Assembly: GCF_963678635.1 (NCBI RefSeq)
Contig: NC_087063.1
Coordinates: 51,721,220-51,785,219, forward strand
DNA length: 64,000 bases
Source of the DNA: Symsagittifera roscoffensis
Lineage: Eukaryota > Xenacoelomorpha > Acoela > Convolutidae
Direction of reading: 5' to 3'
The notes under the pieces were generated by a model that was given only the letters and a program-made list of their open reading frames with translations, had not been told where the DNA came from and searched no databases. The first letter of the stretch is position 1, and each line of letters starts with the position of its first letter. Made by a program: the position numbers and the translations under genes. Shown one piece after another: positions 1-10,059 of this stretch.

Positions 1-158
1 AAGGACTCGGCGCACCTTACACGGGTTATTCGGATTTACGACGGGATGGTGCGGAAGATACCACTCGCGATCGGAACGCTTACGTGGATCATGCGGTTCG
101 ACGGTAACGACATAGCCTTTCCTAATGTCCTCTCTAATTGTTTCTACGTATTTTCGCG
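1..158 (-). pseudogene. BEL/Pao reverse transcriptase, N-terminal fragment
   Basis: Reading leftward from about 158, in a frame different from the protease, the translation matches the linker and first RT segment of BEL/Pao polymerases. The diagnostic motif is W-Y-L-P-H-H-P-V, followed by a basic stretch that normally leads into the first RT palm strand. The protease frame ends in a TAG at 144-146, so a one-base frame change between about 145 and 165 separates protease from RT. The window ends before any catalytic aspartate. Confidence 0.7.
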
Positions 159-1094
159 CAGCTCAGGGTCTTTACTTAACTTTCTCTCCAATGATTTAAA
201 TTGGGCGAGTGACGAGTAATAATTGTTTGGTAGACTGACATTACTACCAATCCAAAGCATAGGCACAATGTATCTTTTGCCATTGTGAACAGTTTCAGAA
301 TTTAGGATGGATAAAGCATGTTTATCCGCGGCGGAACGGGCATCGACTTGTTTGAAAGCACCATACGATTCCAACTCGTACCAGGATTTTATCTGGTCGG
401 TCGGAGAAGAATCTTCAACAACACACTTGAAACACGAAGAAGTAGAATTACCGGACGGCGGCAACGGACCACTTAAGACCCAACCTATCGGTAGGCGAAC
501 GGGACACGGTGAGTTTTTATCATCTCCCAAGATGAACTCAATGGATCTAACGGCGTGGTAGTAGTCTTGTCCGATAATAACTTCAACGTCTTTATACGTA
601 TATTGAGTGGGTTTAATAGGTGCTAATTGCGGATATTTATTCTGCAAATCAGCAATATTGATTAATTCGGAACCAATCCGAATATTGTCTTTAACATATG
701 CACAGAGAGAAAATACGAAATCACTATTATTCGGCTCGGAGGAAACTGTAACCTTGACCCTCTGAGTCTCAACAATGGTGGTTGAACTGAAACCACTAAT
801 TGACAAGTTAACGGGCTCCCCTACTAAGCCGAGACGGTTTACGAGTGACGAAGACACCCAGGAGTGAGTCGATGCACTATCACAAAGAACCAACGTCAGG
901 AGACTGGTTACATCCGAGGATACACCGAGCGTTGCAATTGGCAACAACCCTTTAGAAGATTCAATGTCATGTACATCACTAACAGCGGCATGGGTGGAAG
1001 TGTTTGTTTTCTCCTTGGATTTGTTTGTTCCAGCCTTATTCGAGACATTTGAATTTTCCTTCCGAGGAAATATTCTTTCGGCTCCATGGAGCAA
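144..1094 (-). CDS. BEL/Pao aspartic protease (DUF1758-like) with C-terminal Gag knuckle
   Basis: This segment would cleave the Gag-Pol polyprotein. It begins with the end of a Cys/His region (an L-L-H-G-A stretch). The active-site strand follows at about residues 70-80 with C-D-S-A-S, where the family usually has D-[ST]-G, so the glycine is replaced by alanine. Further on are the family motifs I-I-G-Q-D-Y-Y and L-P-I-G-W-V-L-S-G-P, typical of DUF1758 in BEL/Pao. It lies in the same frame as the upstream gag ORF and is cut from it by one TAA at 1149-1151, so it was one polyprotein. The D-S-A active site and the stop make activity doubtful. Confidence 0.82.
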   Translation of the reverse strand: MLHGAERIFPRKENSNVSNKAGTNKSKEKTNTSTHAAVSDVHDIESSKGLLPIATLGVSSDVTSLLTLVLCDSASTHSWVSSSLVNRLGLVGEPVNLSISGFSSTTIVETQRVKVTVSSEPNNSDFVFSLCAYVKDNIRIGSELINIADLQNKYPQLAPIKPTQYTYKDVEVIIGQDYYHAVRSIEFILGDDKNSPCPVRLPIGWVLSGPLPPSGNSTSSCFKCVVEDSSPTDQIKSWYELESYGAFKQVDARSAADKHALSILNSETVHNGKRYIVPMLWIGSNVSLPNNYYSSLAQFKSLERKLSKDPELRENT

Positions 1095-1148
1095 GACATT
1101 ATGTGTGCTATCACACTCTGGCTTCGGGCACTTTTTTGCTCTAGCACA

Positions 1149-2243
1149 TTACCGGAAACTATGATTGCCATTGAGACAAGCGAAGAAAAATTTCTGTTCA
1201 GCTACGTATTTTGCTCGCTGAGTAGCAATCTTTTCCTTAAAAACAGCACAATTCCACAATGCATGACTACCCTTACACAAAACGCACGGCGGAAACTTAG
1301 ACTTATCCTGAGCCTTACTAGTTACCTGGCTATTGGCTGCAAAAACTTTGGTTGTTTTTGGTTTAACTGGTTCATCGTTTTTCGCCTTAGAGTTGAGTAA
1401 ACGTAATCTTTCATGCCCCTCGGCCTTTTCTTTCAACCAGTTGTTAAAGTCTAAGAGTGTTGGTGGCTGCCAATTATGTCTAACAGTATGCATTGACCAA
1501 GCCTCCTTGAGGTTAGGCGGAAGTTTACTAACAGCTTGGTTTAACAGGTTAACACTCTTTAGATCATCGTTGAAAGACAATGATTTGAAAACTGCTACGA
1601 GGCCAGATATGGCAGAGGAGAAACTAATGACATTTTCCGAATTGTGCATCTTAAGTGGAGGAAAAGTATTCAGCTTATCAAGATGCGCACCAACAATGGC
1701 ATGTGGTTGCCCAAACTTCCGTTGCAAGGTGGCCAGTGCATCCTTGTACATAACGCCACTATAACTAAACTCCGCAATTGCGGTTTTTGCTTTGCCTGTG
1801 ACGAGCGTTTTTAAGTATGTCAGTTTCGTATCATCGGTGAGAACAGCGGAATCAACGGTGGACTTAAACTGACCAAACCATTCGTGCCAAGTTAACGGGT
1901 TGCCGTCAAACTGGGCTAACTTCCATTCAGGAAGATGATCTTTCCGACTATGCATCAATAATTCCGCCAATTCACGAGTGGAGAGAGGTCGATCCGATGA
2001 ACAACCTTGGCTCGGATAAGCGGAAGACGGTGCGTAGTCTTCGTTGACTGGCTGATAACCAGTATTAGTATGATTGACAAAATGCGGAACATGTTGTGGA
2101 TGAACTGGGGGAGTATTAAAATACACAATCCCACCACTAGTATACGGAGCGGCGGTGTTACACGATGGGACAACAGTTGTCACATTAGAAAAAATGTTTC
2201 CAGCATTACAACACTGAGCAGTAATGTAGCTGCCAATCGCCAT
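1149..2243 (-). CDS. BEL/Pao Gag core (DUF1759-like) with zinc knuckle
   Basis: Capsid-like domain of the retrotransposon Gag. The translation contains the DUF1759 signature: L-P-E-W-K-L-A-Q-F-D-G-N-P-L-T-W, then W-F-G-Q-F around residues 110-140, then K-L-T-Y-L-K and a helical region to about residue 270. Near the C-terminus is a knuckle C-V-L-C-K-G-S-H-A-L-W-N-C (CX2CX4HX4C) and the start of a second one, cut by a TAA directly after N-H-S-F-R. The same frame continues beyond the stop into the protease. Upstream Gag sequence lies in the same frame but with stops, so the start shown is only the open part. Confidence 0.85.
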   Translation of the reverse strand: MAIGSYITAQCCNAGNIFSNVTTVVPSCNTAAPYTSGGIVYFNTPPVHPQHVPHFVNHTNTGYQPVNEDYAPSSAYPSQGCSSDRPLSTRELAELLMHSRKDHLPEWKLAQFDGNPLTWHEWFGQFKSTVDSAVLTDDTKLTYLKTLVTGKAKTAIAEFSYSGVMYKDALATLQRKFGQPHAIVGAHLDKLNTFPPLKMHNSENVISFSSAISGLVAVFKSLSFNDDLKSVNLLNQAVSKLPPNLKEAWSMHTVRHNWQPPTLLDFNNWLKEKAEGHERLRLLNSKAKNDEPVKPKTTKVFAANSQVTSKAQDKSKFPPCVLCKGSHALWNCAVFKEKIATQRAKYVAEQKFFFACLNGNHSFR

Positions 2244-2343
2244 AAGTTTGCATCACTTGTGTAGTAATCGTTGATATTAGGTGACACAGTATGCGGAACA
2301 AAGGGAAGATTATGTGGCGTCTGGACTGGCACTGCATTGGCAA

Positions 2344-2852
2344 TTAGGTGCCGAAAAGAAAACCGGCGTTGGGTTTACTCCAGAAGATGAGAAGCCACCA
2401 CCAGCAAATGCAGGCGAAAAAGAAACAAAACCAAAACCGGGAACTCATGGCCTGTAAAGGAACAGCAGACGTTGGTGGTAACACGTGTGCACTAGAATGC
2501 ATATTGTTAACTGGGAATGGAACAGAAGCTTGCAATGGCAAAAGGCTTGCACTGCCAAATTGAGGCATAGCCTGACGTCCATAACTATGGATTCCAGGGT
2601 CACTCAATGATGTGTGCTCATGGTTATGACTATTACTGGTGTGAATTGCATGAGCGAGGATGGCGGAAGTCGTCGGTCGTGACGAAATGGGTACAGGAGT
2701 GAAGGCCTGCAAACCTGGCGCGCTACCCAATCATTAGTTCGATCGGTTGCTACTTTTGAAATTGGTTGACTTACTCCTGTCAAGTTACTTTCCACTAACT
2801 TCTCGCTAACCTCAGATGAACTGTCCTCAAGTTCAAACGCTTTCAATTCCAT
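2344..2852 (-). pseudogene. BEL/Pao Gag, spacer between coiled coil and core
   Basis: Two overlapping minus-strand frames cover this stretch. At 2852-2604 an acidic helical segment (L-E-D-S-S-S-E-V-S-E-K-L) continues the upstream coiled-coil frame. From about 2730 the sense appears to pass to another frame, a proline/serine-rich linker. Such low-complexity linkers between Gag matrix-like helices and the DUF1759 core are normal in BEL/Pao. I infer a small indel near 2720; no catalytic or binding motif is visible. Confidence 0.5.
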
Positions 2853-3578
2853 TTCAATTAGTTGCTTTTAATGACTTTCAGCCAGTTGCTCTAGTTCCAG
2901 CTGATTTTGTTCGAACTTAAGACGGTTCTCTTGCTCTTTAAGTCTTAAAGTTACTTAATACTGCCTTTCCAGCTCCTCATGGCGTCGTTTTACTAAAGCT
3001 AACTAAGGCCGTTTCTCACTTGATGACATAGTGCGAACAGTCGACGTATGACGAATGGAAGCAGATTTATCAGACTTATGTGAGTCAAGCTTTCTACTAT
3101 TCTTAGACTTATTAGAGACCTTAGACCTGTTTTCAGATACTCGTGCTTCTGAATCTCTTGTTTGGTGCGAGCGTGAGGATGTCTCAGACCTAGTTTGTTG
3201 TAAAGATTCCTTGCTCCCTGAAACGCCGGCTGCTGGAAATGACGAAGGTTCAAGGCTCATCTTGTAACTCTGAGCTTCGTGCATTACTTTATCGTTCATT
3301 TCGGTTATTTTCTGAAGCCAAAGGTCTTGCTGAGCAATAATTTTTTCAGGGTTTTTCGTTTTTCCCGCTAAGCTAATTAATTGCTCATTGACGTCGACAG
3401 CTTTTTCCAACGTAATTTTACATTTGTAAACAGCATTATCAGTTTTTGTAGTGCGACTATTATTCTCAATGTACTCAAGTAATAATGAATGACCTTTAAG
3501 CAGCTCATTTTCTAGATTTAGACGGGTTTCGAATAACTTGCGTATCTTACTTTGAAATTTTTCGTCCATGTTTTTCAC
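2853..3578 (-). pseudogene. BEL/Pao Gag N-terminal coiled-coil region
   Basis: A helical, charged N-terminus starts with ATG at 3576-3578 (M-K-N-M-D-E-K-F) and runs for 191 codons: leucine-rich helices to about residue 110, then a serine/lysine/arginine-rich tail. After a stop at 3003-3005 the same frame continues with an L-E-R-Q / L-K-E-Q-E-N-R-L-K-F-E-Q-style coiled coil to about 2870, interrupted by two further stops. The position immediately upstream of the DUF1759 core fits the usual BEL/Pao Gag arrangement. The function would be Gag assembly. Confidence 0.6.
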
Positions 3579-4680
3579 AAATTGACAATATTCTACGGAT
3601 GCTCACTTATAGAAAACAATCAATAAAATGAGATACTGTTTTGGTACGTAATTAAATTTGCATTAGTAAATCAACATTAGCTTACAAGACGGGGGAACTT
3701 AACGTCTCAAAGCTTCTGCCTGAAGCCTATTTTTTATAGCTTTCCGAGCTTTGAGGGGTAAGTGGTTCCGCTTCCTACGTATCTTAAGGACGTTAATATT
3801 AGCGCTATATCGCCTTAGAAGGAGGAGAGTCTTTATCTCAAGGGAAGGAGGCTGGTGAAGCTCTTTGTACTTCTCAATTAGTACCTGGTCCTTAGCCTTA
3901 CGCTTAGAAATAAAGTCTTTGACGACGTTCAGAACGAGAATACCTGTTGAACCTAAAATCCTCGGTTCCGTTCCGTCTACAGTATACGATCGCACAAATG
4001 TTTGTCCTATACCTTAATAATAAATTGACAAGTTGCTCACTACTCAGCTTGCAGTTATTGTTACTGCGGTGCCTACTTATCGAGTTATTAATGGCGTCGT
4101 GCCAAATTACGAGGTCGTTACGGTGCGACAAGTAGTGATGAAGGTAGTACTGTATCGTTTTCTGAGAGTCCCTAGCGTTAAAGTTCAAACTGAAACCTGG
4201 CTTCGTAAAGCAAGTATCTTTGACGCGCTTCTGGGACGGAGCGGGAAGTTTTCGGAGCGCGTGATCCAAAGAACTAGCTCCGAGAATGAATACCATACAC
4301 TTAGGGGACCTATGCGACGGCTTCGTCACGCTTAAGTACCAATGGGGTTGGAAAATTAAGTAGGTCGGTTGAACTCCAACAACACACACGGAGTAAACCT
4401 GAGGATGAAAGAATTCAACTTAATTCACTTAATATCACCGTACCTGACCACTTAACTTTACTGTCACGCAACGAAGTCAATAATCGGACGGGCTCAAACG
4501 GCTTTGTTTTATTTGAAGCGCACTGGCTTTCAGTTTCATCAATGGTGGGTGGGGGATCAGGCAAATTGGTTAAGTTCCAACATCACACGCGGAAGAAACC
4601 TGAGGATGAAAAAACTCAACTTACTTTGCCTGATATTTCGCTACCAGACCACTGAACTTTAGGTTGGTGTCATCTTACAG
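3579..4680 (-). repeat. Possible BEL/Pao 5' LTR or leader, with an internal ~200-bp-spaced direct repeat
   Basis: This region lies directly upstream of the gag ATG, where a 5' LTR plus leader is expected. Two diverged copies of one segment lie at about 4363-4475 and 4565-4670, sharing on the plus strand blocks such as aaacctgaggatgaaa and cagaccactgaactttag versus cctgaccacttaacttta. On the minus strand each copy begins TGTTGG (rc of 4577-4582) or TGTTGTTGG (rc of 4376-4384), a common BEL LTR start. I cannot place the LTR 3' end or primer-binding site, and no partner LTR is in the window. Short minus-strand frames here (3699-3995, 3904-4389) look non-coding. Confidence 0.35.
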
Positions 4681-5220
4681 CACAGTTTCGCAGAATTCTG
4701 GAAACGTTTTGAGGATTTTTTGGCAATTTTTTACTTTTTTCACAAAATTTTTCAGAAAATTTTGGTCAGCAGGTTCGAGTCATAAACCAATCCAAAAAAC
4801 TAGTCTAGTACCTCTTGTCTATGTTCCGATTTCACTGATTATTATTCCGTTCACATATATCCAAAAAATTTTGGTATCGAGAAAAATGTCGAGTTAATTG
4901 TCTAAGTACCGATTGTAAGATATCTGAGTTCAACGGAACTGTCCAAAAATTTTGAGTATTGCGAAAAATTACCGGGGGCCAGCTTGCGGAAAAATTTTGA
5001 ACATATATGACATCGTATAAAATTTACAGCACAATAAGAGAGTTTTAAACTAGTCGAGTCTTACAGTTTTAATTGGAGATTGGGCGGTCACCGGTTTGCT
5101 GGTTGTCTACAAGAAACCCTCGAATCACCTCGTTTGGTTGCAGCGACAGACCATCTAGGACTCGTACACAACTTCGCGAAATCACTTATGGGGTCCGTAT
5201 CCAACAGCTCTGCTGAAGGA
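4681..5220. other. Intergenic, AT-rich, no recognisable gene
   Basis: I see no supported coding region, RNA gene or repeat here, apart from weak repetition of aaaaattttg-type words between about 4720 and 5000. Confidence 0.5.
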
Positions 5221-5420
5221 CTAGAGTGGGCCACGGACACTGCTTGAGAAGGGCTGTAGTGGGCCGACTGTCAAAGGTGCAGTAGTGAACCGAGAATACT
5301 GCTGGAGAGGGGCGTCCGATCGTCCAAGGTGCAGTAGTGGACCGAGAACACTGCTGGAGAGGGGCGTCCGATCGTCCAAGGTGCAGTAGTGGACCGAGAT
5401 CACTGCTGGAGAATCCTGTC
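5221..5420. repeat. 52-bp tandem repeat, about 3-4 units
   Basis: Blocks such as gctggagaggggcgtccgat recur with a 52-bp period (5301 and 5353), and flanking partial units carry gtgcagtagtgaaccgagaa-like words. The minus-strand frames crossing it (5186-5575, 5221-5403) translate the repeat and have no family resemblance. The repeat may be part of the leader or gag region of the LTR element whose candidate LTR lies at 5718-6030. Confidence 0.75.
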
Positions 5421-5696
5421 AGAAATTGAATTGCCCGAGAATGCTGCTGCAGCTGTATAATACTGCCAGGAATGTAAAAGCCCGAGAATGCAGTCCTGCT
5501 GTAGTTTATTGCCAGAAAACTAATTGCTTTTGAAGGATGCTTCAGATAACAGCCAGAAAACCATATTGCAGACAATAATTAAACCTCTTGTTTGTCCTTT
5601 TATTCCCCTGCTGCCAATCTCATAGCAATGAAAAAGGTGGGGCAACAGGCAACTTTTTGAGGTAAGGGTGTTGTACTGGAGGGACATCAAAAAACT

Positions 5697-5714
5697 GTCC
5701 CTTGTGGGGCGCCA
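5697..5714 (-). promoter_or_regulatory. Candidate primer-binding site, tRNA-Lys type
   Basis: The minus strand reads TGGCGCCCCACAAGGGAC, starting at 5714. It shares TGGCGCC and several following bases with the primer-binding sites of LTR retroelements that prime from tRNA-Lys. It begins three bases after a candidate LTR end (ACA). The match is good over the first eight bases and imperfect afterwards. Confidence 0.5.
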
Positions 5715-5717
5715 AAA

Positions 5718-6030
5718 TGTGCTCGCTAAATCTCCGTAGAATGAAGTTAAAACCGAAAAATCAATAATGAATTCGTATTCTCGGCAATACAGATTTTATC
5801 GGATATATTGATAATTTTCATTCGAGTTTTTGCTGTTAAACAAGTTCATAAATTTTAACCAATATTCAGTTCCAATAAACAAATTGGCGCAAGCTAGCCA
5901 CAAGAACCGGTCGGTAATGTCCTTGAGACAAATTGCTCTTTTTGGCGGTCAGCTTTAATCAAGGTTGAACCGAATTAGAACCAAAAAACAGTTAAAATGG
6001 GATAACCCCCGTTTTAAGTATATTAATACA
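5718..6030 (-). mobile_element. Candidate LTR of a minus-strand retroelement
   Basis: Reading the minus strand from 6030 to 5718 gives 313 bp beginning TGTATT and ending GAGCACA, so TGT...ACA as expected for an LTR. A tRNA-Lys-like primer-binding site follows three bases downstream. There is no second copy in the window and no obvious AATAAA, so this could be a 5' LTR remnant with degraded leader (5.2-5.7 kb). The alternative is unrelated sequence with chance ends. Confidence 0.42.
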
Positions 6031-6127
6031 TGGGCAGGTGGGGGACTCGAACCTACGTCATCTGTTATGTCACACAAATAATTGGCGTTAGCTTACTTTG
6101 TCTTAGTCCGCTTGGCCAACTGTGCTT
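6031..6127 (-). tRNA. tRNA-like sequence or tRNA-derived SINE head
   Basis: The minus strand has a good A box (TTGGCCAAGCGG, near 6122-6107) and a good B box (GGTTCGAGTCCC, near 6055-6040), about 50 bases apart, followed by a CCACCTGCCCA end. A long variable arm would suggest Leu/Ser type. However, the expected 5' acceptor strand does not pair with the 3' end and the anticodon stem is weak, so this is more likely a pseudo-tRNA or SINE head than a working tRNA gene. Its 3' end abuts the candidate LTR. Confidence 0.5.
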
Positions 6128-6556
6128 ATGGTTTTACATTTTGGTCCAATCGTATTCAAGCTTGTGTTTGGTTTTATATGTATTTATATTCTACATTTGC
6201 ATTGCAACAACAAACGAAAAATAGTGTCTATGCAATCCACTTAAAACCAAAGTCCCCGAGCTCGGCGTACTTATGATAGTCGTGTATCACAGTGAGTCTT
6301 GATGCTTTGTCCCTTAGCCAATGATGATATTCAACAAATTTCCCCTTTAAAATTAAAATTGGTAATTATTTGCGCCGAAGGCACCTGTAAAAAGTTTTAA
6401 AGTCCGTCAGCCAAACCTGGATATCTCAAAATTATACTTTGAATTTTTTCGTATTATTATCTAATTCATGAATAAAAACCACAATAAAATAGTTTATTAT
6501 AGAACCTACATTGATTAATAAAGTTGTTGCTTCTACCTAATATTCAAACCTCGGTT

Positions 6557-7022
6557 CTATGAAATGGTAACTTCCCAAATGGCATAATTCTCAAATGGCT
6601 TAAAAATGGAAACTTTTCCCAAATGGCATACATTTCAAGTTTTCATTGTATTTTAAACGTTTTCTATCAATTTCTAACCTAACATTTTGTCAGTAACGAA
6701 AGCATGTGAAGAAGATTTGGATTTAATTGCTACCAAACAATTTTACGCAACAAATTTATGAAAAAAATTGACCACAAGAAGCTTATTAATAACCGCAAGC
6801 TTTTGCTTCTTGCTTTTGACAAAAAATTCTTCAACTTTTTCAAGATAAAATGTCAATCAGCATTTGAATTGACAATTTGACTTATTTTCTCACATTGTTC
6901 ACGAAAAAATTGATCTCGATTTTTTCGTTGCAACTGTTGCATGAAACTTACGCCATTTGGGAATTTTTTTCATTTTTATGCCATTTGGGAATTATGCCAT
7001 TTGAGATGTAATCCTATGAAAT
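6557..7022. mobile_element. MITE-like element with terminal inverted repeats and 9-bp target duplication
   Basis: The left end (6566 on) reads GGTAACTTCCCAAATGGCAT and continues ...AATTCTCAAATGGC. The reverse complement of the right end (to 7013) reads GATTACATCTCAAATGGCAT and continues ...AATTCCCAAATGGC, so the inverted repeat extends for some 40 bp with internal CAAATGGC subrepeats. Direct copies of CTATGAAAT flank it at 6557-6565 and 7014-7022, fitting a 9-bp target site duplication (Mutator-like; hAT makes 8 bp). The roughly 450-bp body has no ORF, so it would be non-autonomous. Confidence 0.75.
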
Positions 7023-8515
7023 CATGAACTCCAAAAGGCAGCAGAGGACAACCTTCTGGAGAGTTTCCAGAGGAAAAGTATACGAAGTCAAACTTTTCTT
7101 TTATACACGCATCACTTGGCGTGTGTAGGCTCGTGGAATCCAGGGACAAGTTTTTAAACATGCTCTAAAATCGTAAGTGGATCCAGGTAACGAACTTTTG
7201 GGGATTTTTTTGCAGAAATACCTTGTAACCTACATTGTTGTGCTGATGGATTGTTGATGGATTAGACAAAATTGATTCTACAAAATTGCAAACAAATTCC
7301 ACATTTTAAGTGATTTGCGCGAATTTTCCGCTTTGTGAGTGCTAAATATGCATTTGCCAGCAATACACGCAAATTATAAGAAGTAACCCTGCTTTTGATT
7401 ATAAGACAAAGGAACTAAGCGGAAACTAAGAAATCGGAGAGAATAAATTAGTCAAGTTCAAATATGAAAACCCTGTTAAAATAATTATACATTAACATTA
7501 AGGATGAAAGTGACAATCACATTTATTTCAAGCAGGAAAAAATTTAGTTTAAAATACTAATTCCAACTGCTTCTTTTCTCCAGCCGACCAAGGGTAGAAT
7601 GAAGGAAATTTAACTACGTGAAAACTATCTAAATAAAACCAAAGATGAGCACTGATGTGATAGATGATCGTAAATAAATCCATGTAGCCAAACTTCGAAC
7701 CAGATTTCGTCCAACATTGGTGGATGTGAGCGCGCAGCGAAATTATTTGTAGACCAAATTGGTACTCTGATCACGCACAAAATATCAAGCAAAAGATGAA
7801 CGGTTTTTCCTTTTTTTTGGTTCCGAAACACATTTTGTGCGTCGGTAATGCTGCACATTCTGCTCGCGAACAATTCTTTGACTTCTTCGATATTGAATTA
7901 TGAGCATTGATTCTTTCTAGTTTCATTTTTCAATTGCTACTTGAGTTCCTCTCTTAAGTGGTAATTGATTTGGCCCAAAACTTTTTCATAATTTTCCCGT
8001 CGCAATTCTAGTAGACCAACCCTCTGGGTACTGATTTTTCTTCACTTGCTATCTGTTGTTTTATGTTAAACCTCTTGGACTGTAATCTATTTTACTTTTC
8101 TCTTTTACGGCAGTCGTTTTTTTTGTGACACCCCAATCTAACTTACTTGTTGTGATCTAGTTTTTTAATTCTGTCTTTAAAAAGCCAATTCACCATTTTC
8201 ATTAGCTGTTTCAACCGGAGCTGTAAGTTAAGGGGTAATGTTTGCAAAGTTTTCAGAATCAAAGTTTTGAATATGCTTTAGTCTCTTCATTCAAAACCCC
8301 GCCACAACCTCTCCGATACCAATTGAAACAATTTGCAATTTCCATCGCATTGTTTTTAAAGTTAGCCTAAAATTCTTTTGCATTTTGTTAATTTTCAACT
8401 CATATCTTCTAGGATATCAATCCCTTGAAATTTTTTCCGAGCTTGAACCTTCACAGAGTTGTTGAACCAAACTTCGAACATCAGTTTATGAGCTTTCTCG
8501 GTTTCTCAAACTAGT
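7023..8515. other. AT-rich intergenic region, no gene seen
   Basis: Only short unsupported frames (for example minus 7625-7873) occur. I recognise no RNA gene, inverted repeat or protein family. The 3' boundary is where plus-strand similarity to the RNase H region of the large element starts. Confidence 0.5.
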
Positions 8516-8518
8516 ATT

Positions 8519-8940
8519 GAGAATTCATCAAAGGCTACGCGGACAAATATACCCGATGCAACAACTCATGAGACATAAAGGCAAGAATCTTACATGGACG
8601 CTGCAGAGGAGTTTTTTCAGAGAATAAAACGAGAGTTGTGTGAGGCTCCGGTTTTGGGTATGTCAACAGAGAAGGGCAAGTACGTCCTAGGCAGAGCTGC
8701 CTCAGTGGTCGCGATTTCTGGGATACTTCATCGAGAGGAAAAGTGGAATGGCAGCACCGTCTTGGCAGATCTTGGCAACGAGCCATTCAAGCTTCGGGTG
8801 GATAACAGAGCATTGTCTTGGGTGAATACTTACTCATTGGATCAAAGTTTTGTCGGCAGATGGATAGTGTGTCTAGATGGTTACATTATGATAACCGAGC
8901 ACAGGACCAGAGACCAGCACTAGAATGCAGACAGCTTGAG
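8519..8940 (+). pseudogene. RNase H region of the decayed copy
   Basis: The open part at 8594-8923 matches the main copy at 29680-30110: K-R-E-L-C-E-A-P-V-L-G-M and V-V-A-I-S-G-I-L-H, then L-R-V-D-N-R-A-L-S-W and the end motif I-T-E-H-R-T-R-D. The catalytic D-T-D-A-S of the main copy is replaced by a G-R-A-A-S-like stretch, so the first RNase H aspartates are lost. About 90 bp between 8760 and 8790 appear deleted relative to the main copy. Confidence 0.75.
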
Positions 8941-10059
8941 CAAGAAGACGGAATTTTACGAGAGACAAGAGCAGAGGGAAGCTGACGGGCCTGAAATAAA
9001 AGATGGAGTTTTGTTTATTGGACAAAGATACCTTTGACAGTTTGCCACCCACAAGATGACTTGACAACTCAGGGAAACCAAAATAGGATCACCCAGAGTT
9101 ATATGCTGAGCCCCGGGAGACAAAAATCTTTCTGAGGCAATAGGGAATGCCTTAGAATTTTTGCTAAAATGGAAACTAGTCGGAGAAACGCTGGAAGCGA
9201 AAAGTTATGACCTAGAGGAAGTTGAGAGAAGAGAACAGTGGTGGGACAAGATGTCCGTGTGCACGATCGAAATAAACGATGAACCAGAAATCACTATAAG
9301 ATGAAAAACCAGAGTAAGTCCGCATAGAGATTGTCAGTTGCGAGGCAAAAAACTAGAAAGTAAAGAAGTGCTGCGAACGTTAGTCGATAGAATCCCTGAA
9401 GAGATGATAATGCAGACCACATTGTGCAAGAAAAGGGTGTCATTCAAAGAGGAGGATGAAGAGTTTGGAGCAGATTAGGAGTCCGGGTGGCTGTTGCCCC
9501 TGGAAGAGAGTGAAGTAGAAAAATTTTCCGGGGAGTGAGAAGCAGCGGACGAAAACTCCTTGGAAATTTAAGACGAACCAGACAGCCTGTGCATGACACT
9601 GGCGAAGGCAAAGATACGGAACGGAGAGATGCATTCGGACCCCTCGTGATGCAAAGGGAGGAGAAGAACTGGAGACGATTGCGGTATCAGGGAAATCATT
9701 TGGGCAGTTATCATGTAATACGAACATAAGAACGAATCTAAAGCCCGAGAGTACCAGCGAAATCTTGAGTAAGATAGTGTGTGTTAAGTTAAAAGATGAC
9801 CTCCACAACCCGGGGGAAATGACAGGACCAGGACAAATCATCGCACTGAAAGAGCATTTGAAGAGGAGGTACAGGCTATTTGACCTGATTAGTGCACACA
9901 AAAACGACTAAATGACAAGCCATCTCTTCAAATGGATCGCAACAGGGGAGAATGGGGAAATGGATCTAGAGGAAGATAGCTAAGAGTTATTGAGCCAATT
10001 CTATAAGGCGGTGAGCTGTAAGAGAAGAGATGATGAGAAAAAACTACACAAACACAAAC

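Larger units (their letters stand above)
1..3578 (-). mobile_element. BEL/Pao LTR retrotransposon, gag-protease and start of RT
   Basis: The minus strand encodes, in order, a coiled-coil Gag N-terminus, a Gag core of the DUF1759 type, cysteine/histidine knuckles, a DUF1758-type aspartic protease and the start of a reverse transcriptase that runs off the left edge. The pieces at 3578-3003, 2852-2604, 2243-1149 and 1094-144 lie in one reading frame, separated mainly by in-frame stop codons. Part of the segment between 2730 and 2344 is shifted. BEL/Pao elements are animal-specific. The copy is decayed: several stops and at least two frame changes. RT core, RNase H, integrase and 3' LTR lie outside the window. 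Confidence 0.88.

Noticed and set aside
3699-4389. Minus-strand frames as additional BEL/Pao genes
   Set aside because: They lie upstream of gag where LTR and leader are expected, and show no family resemblance.
5186-5575. A 129-codon minus-strand frame as a gag gene of the candidate LTR element
   Set aside because: Most of it translates the 52-bp tandem repeat, and no Gag motif is present.
7625-7873. An 82-codon minus-strand frame as a gene
   Set aside because: It is short, shows no homology I can recognise, and its composition equals that of surrounding AT-rich DNA.
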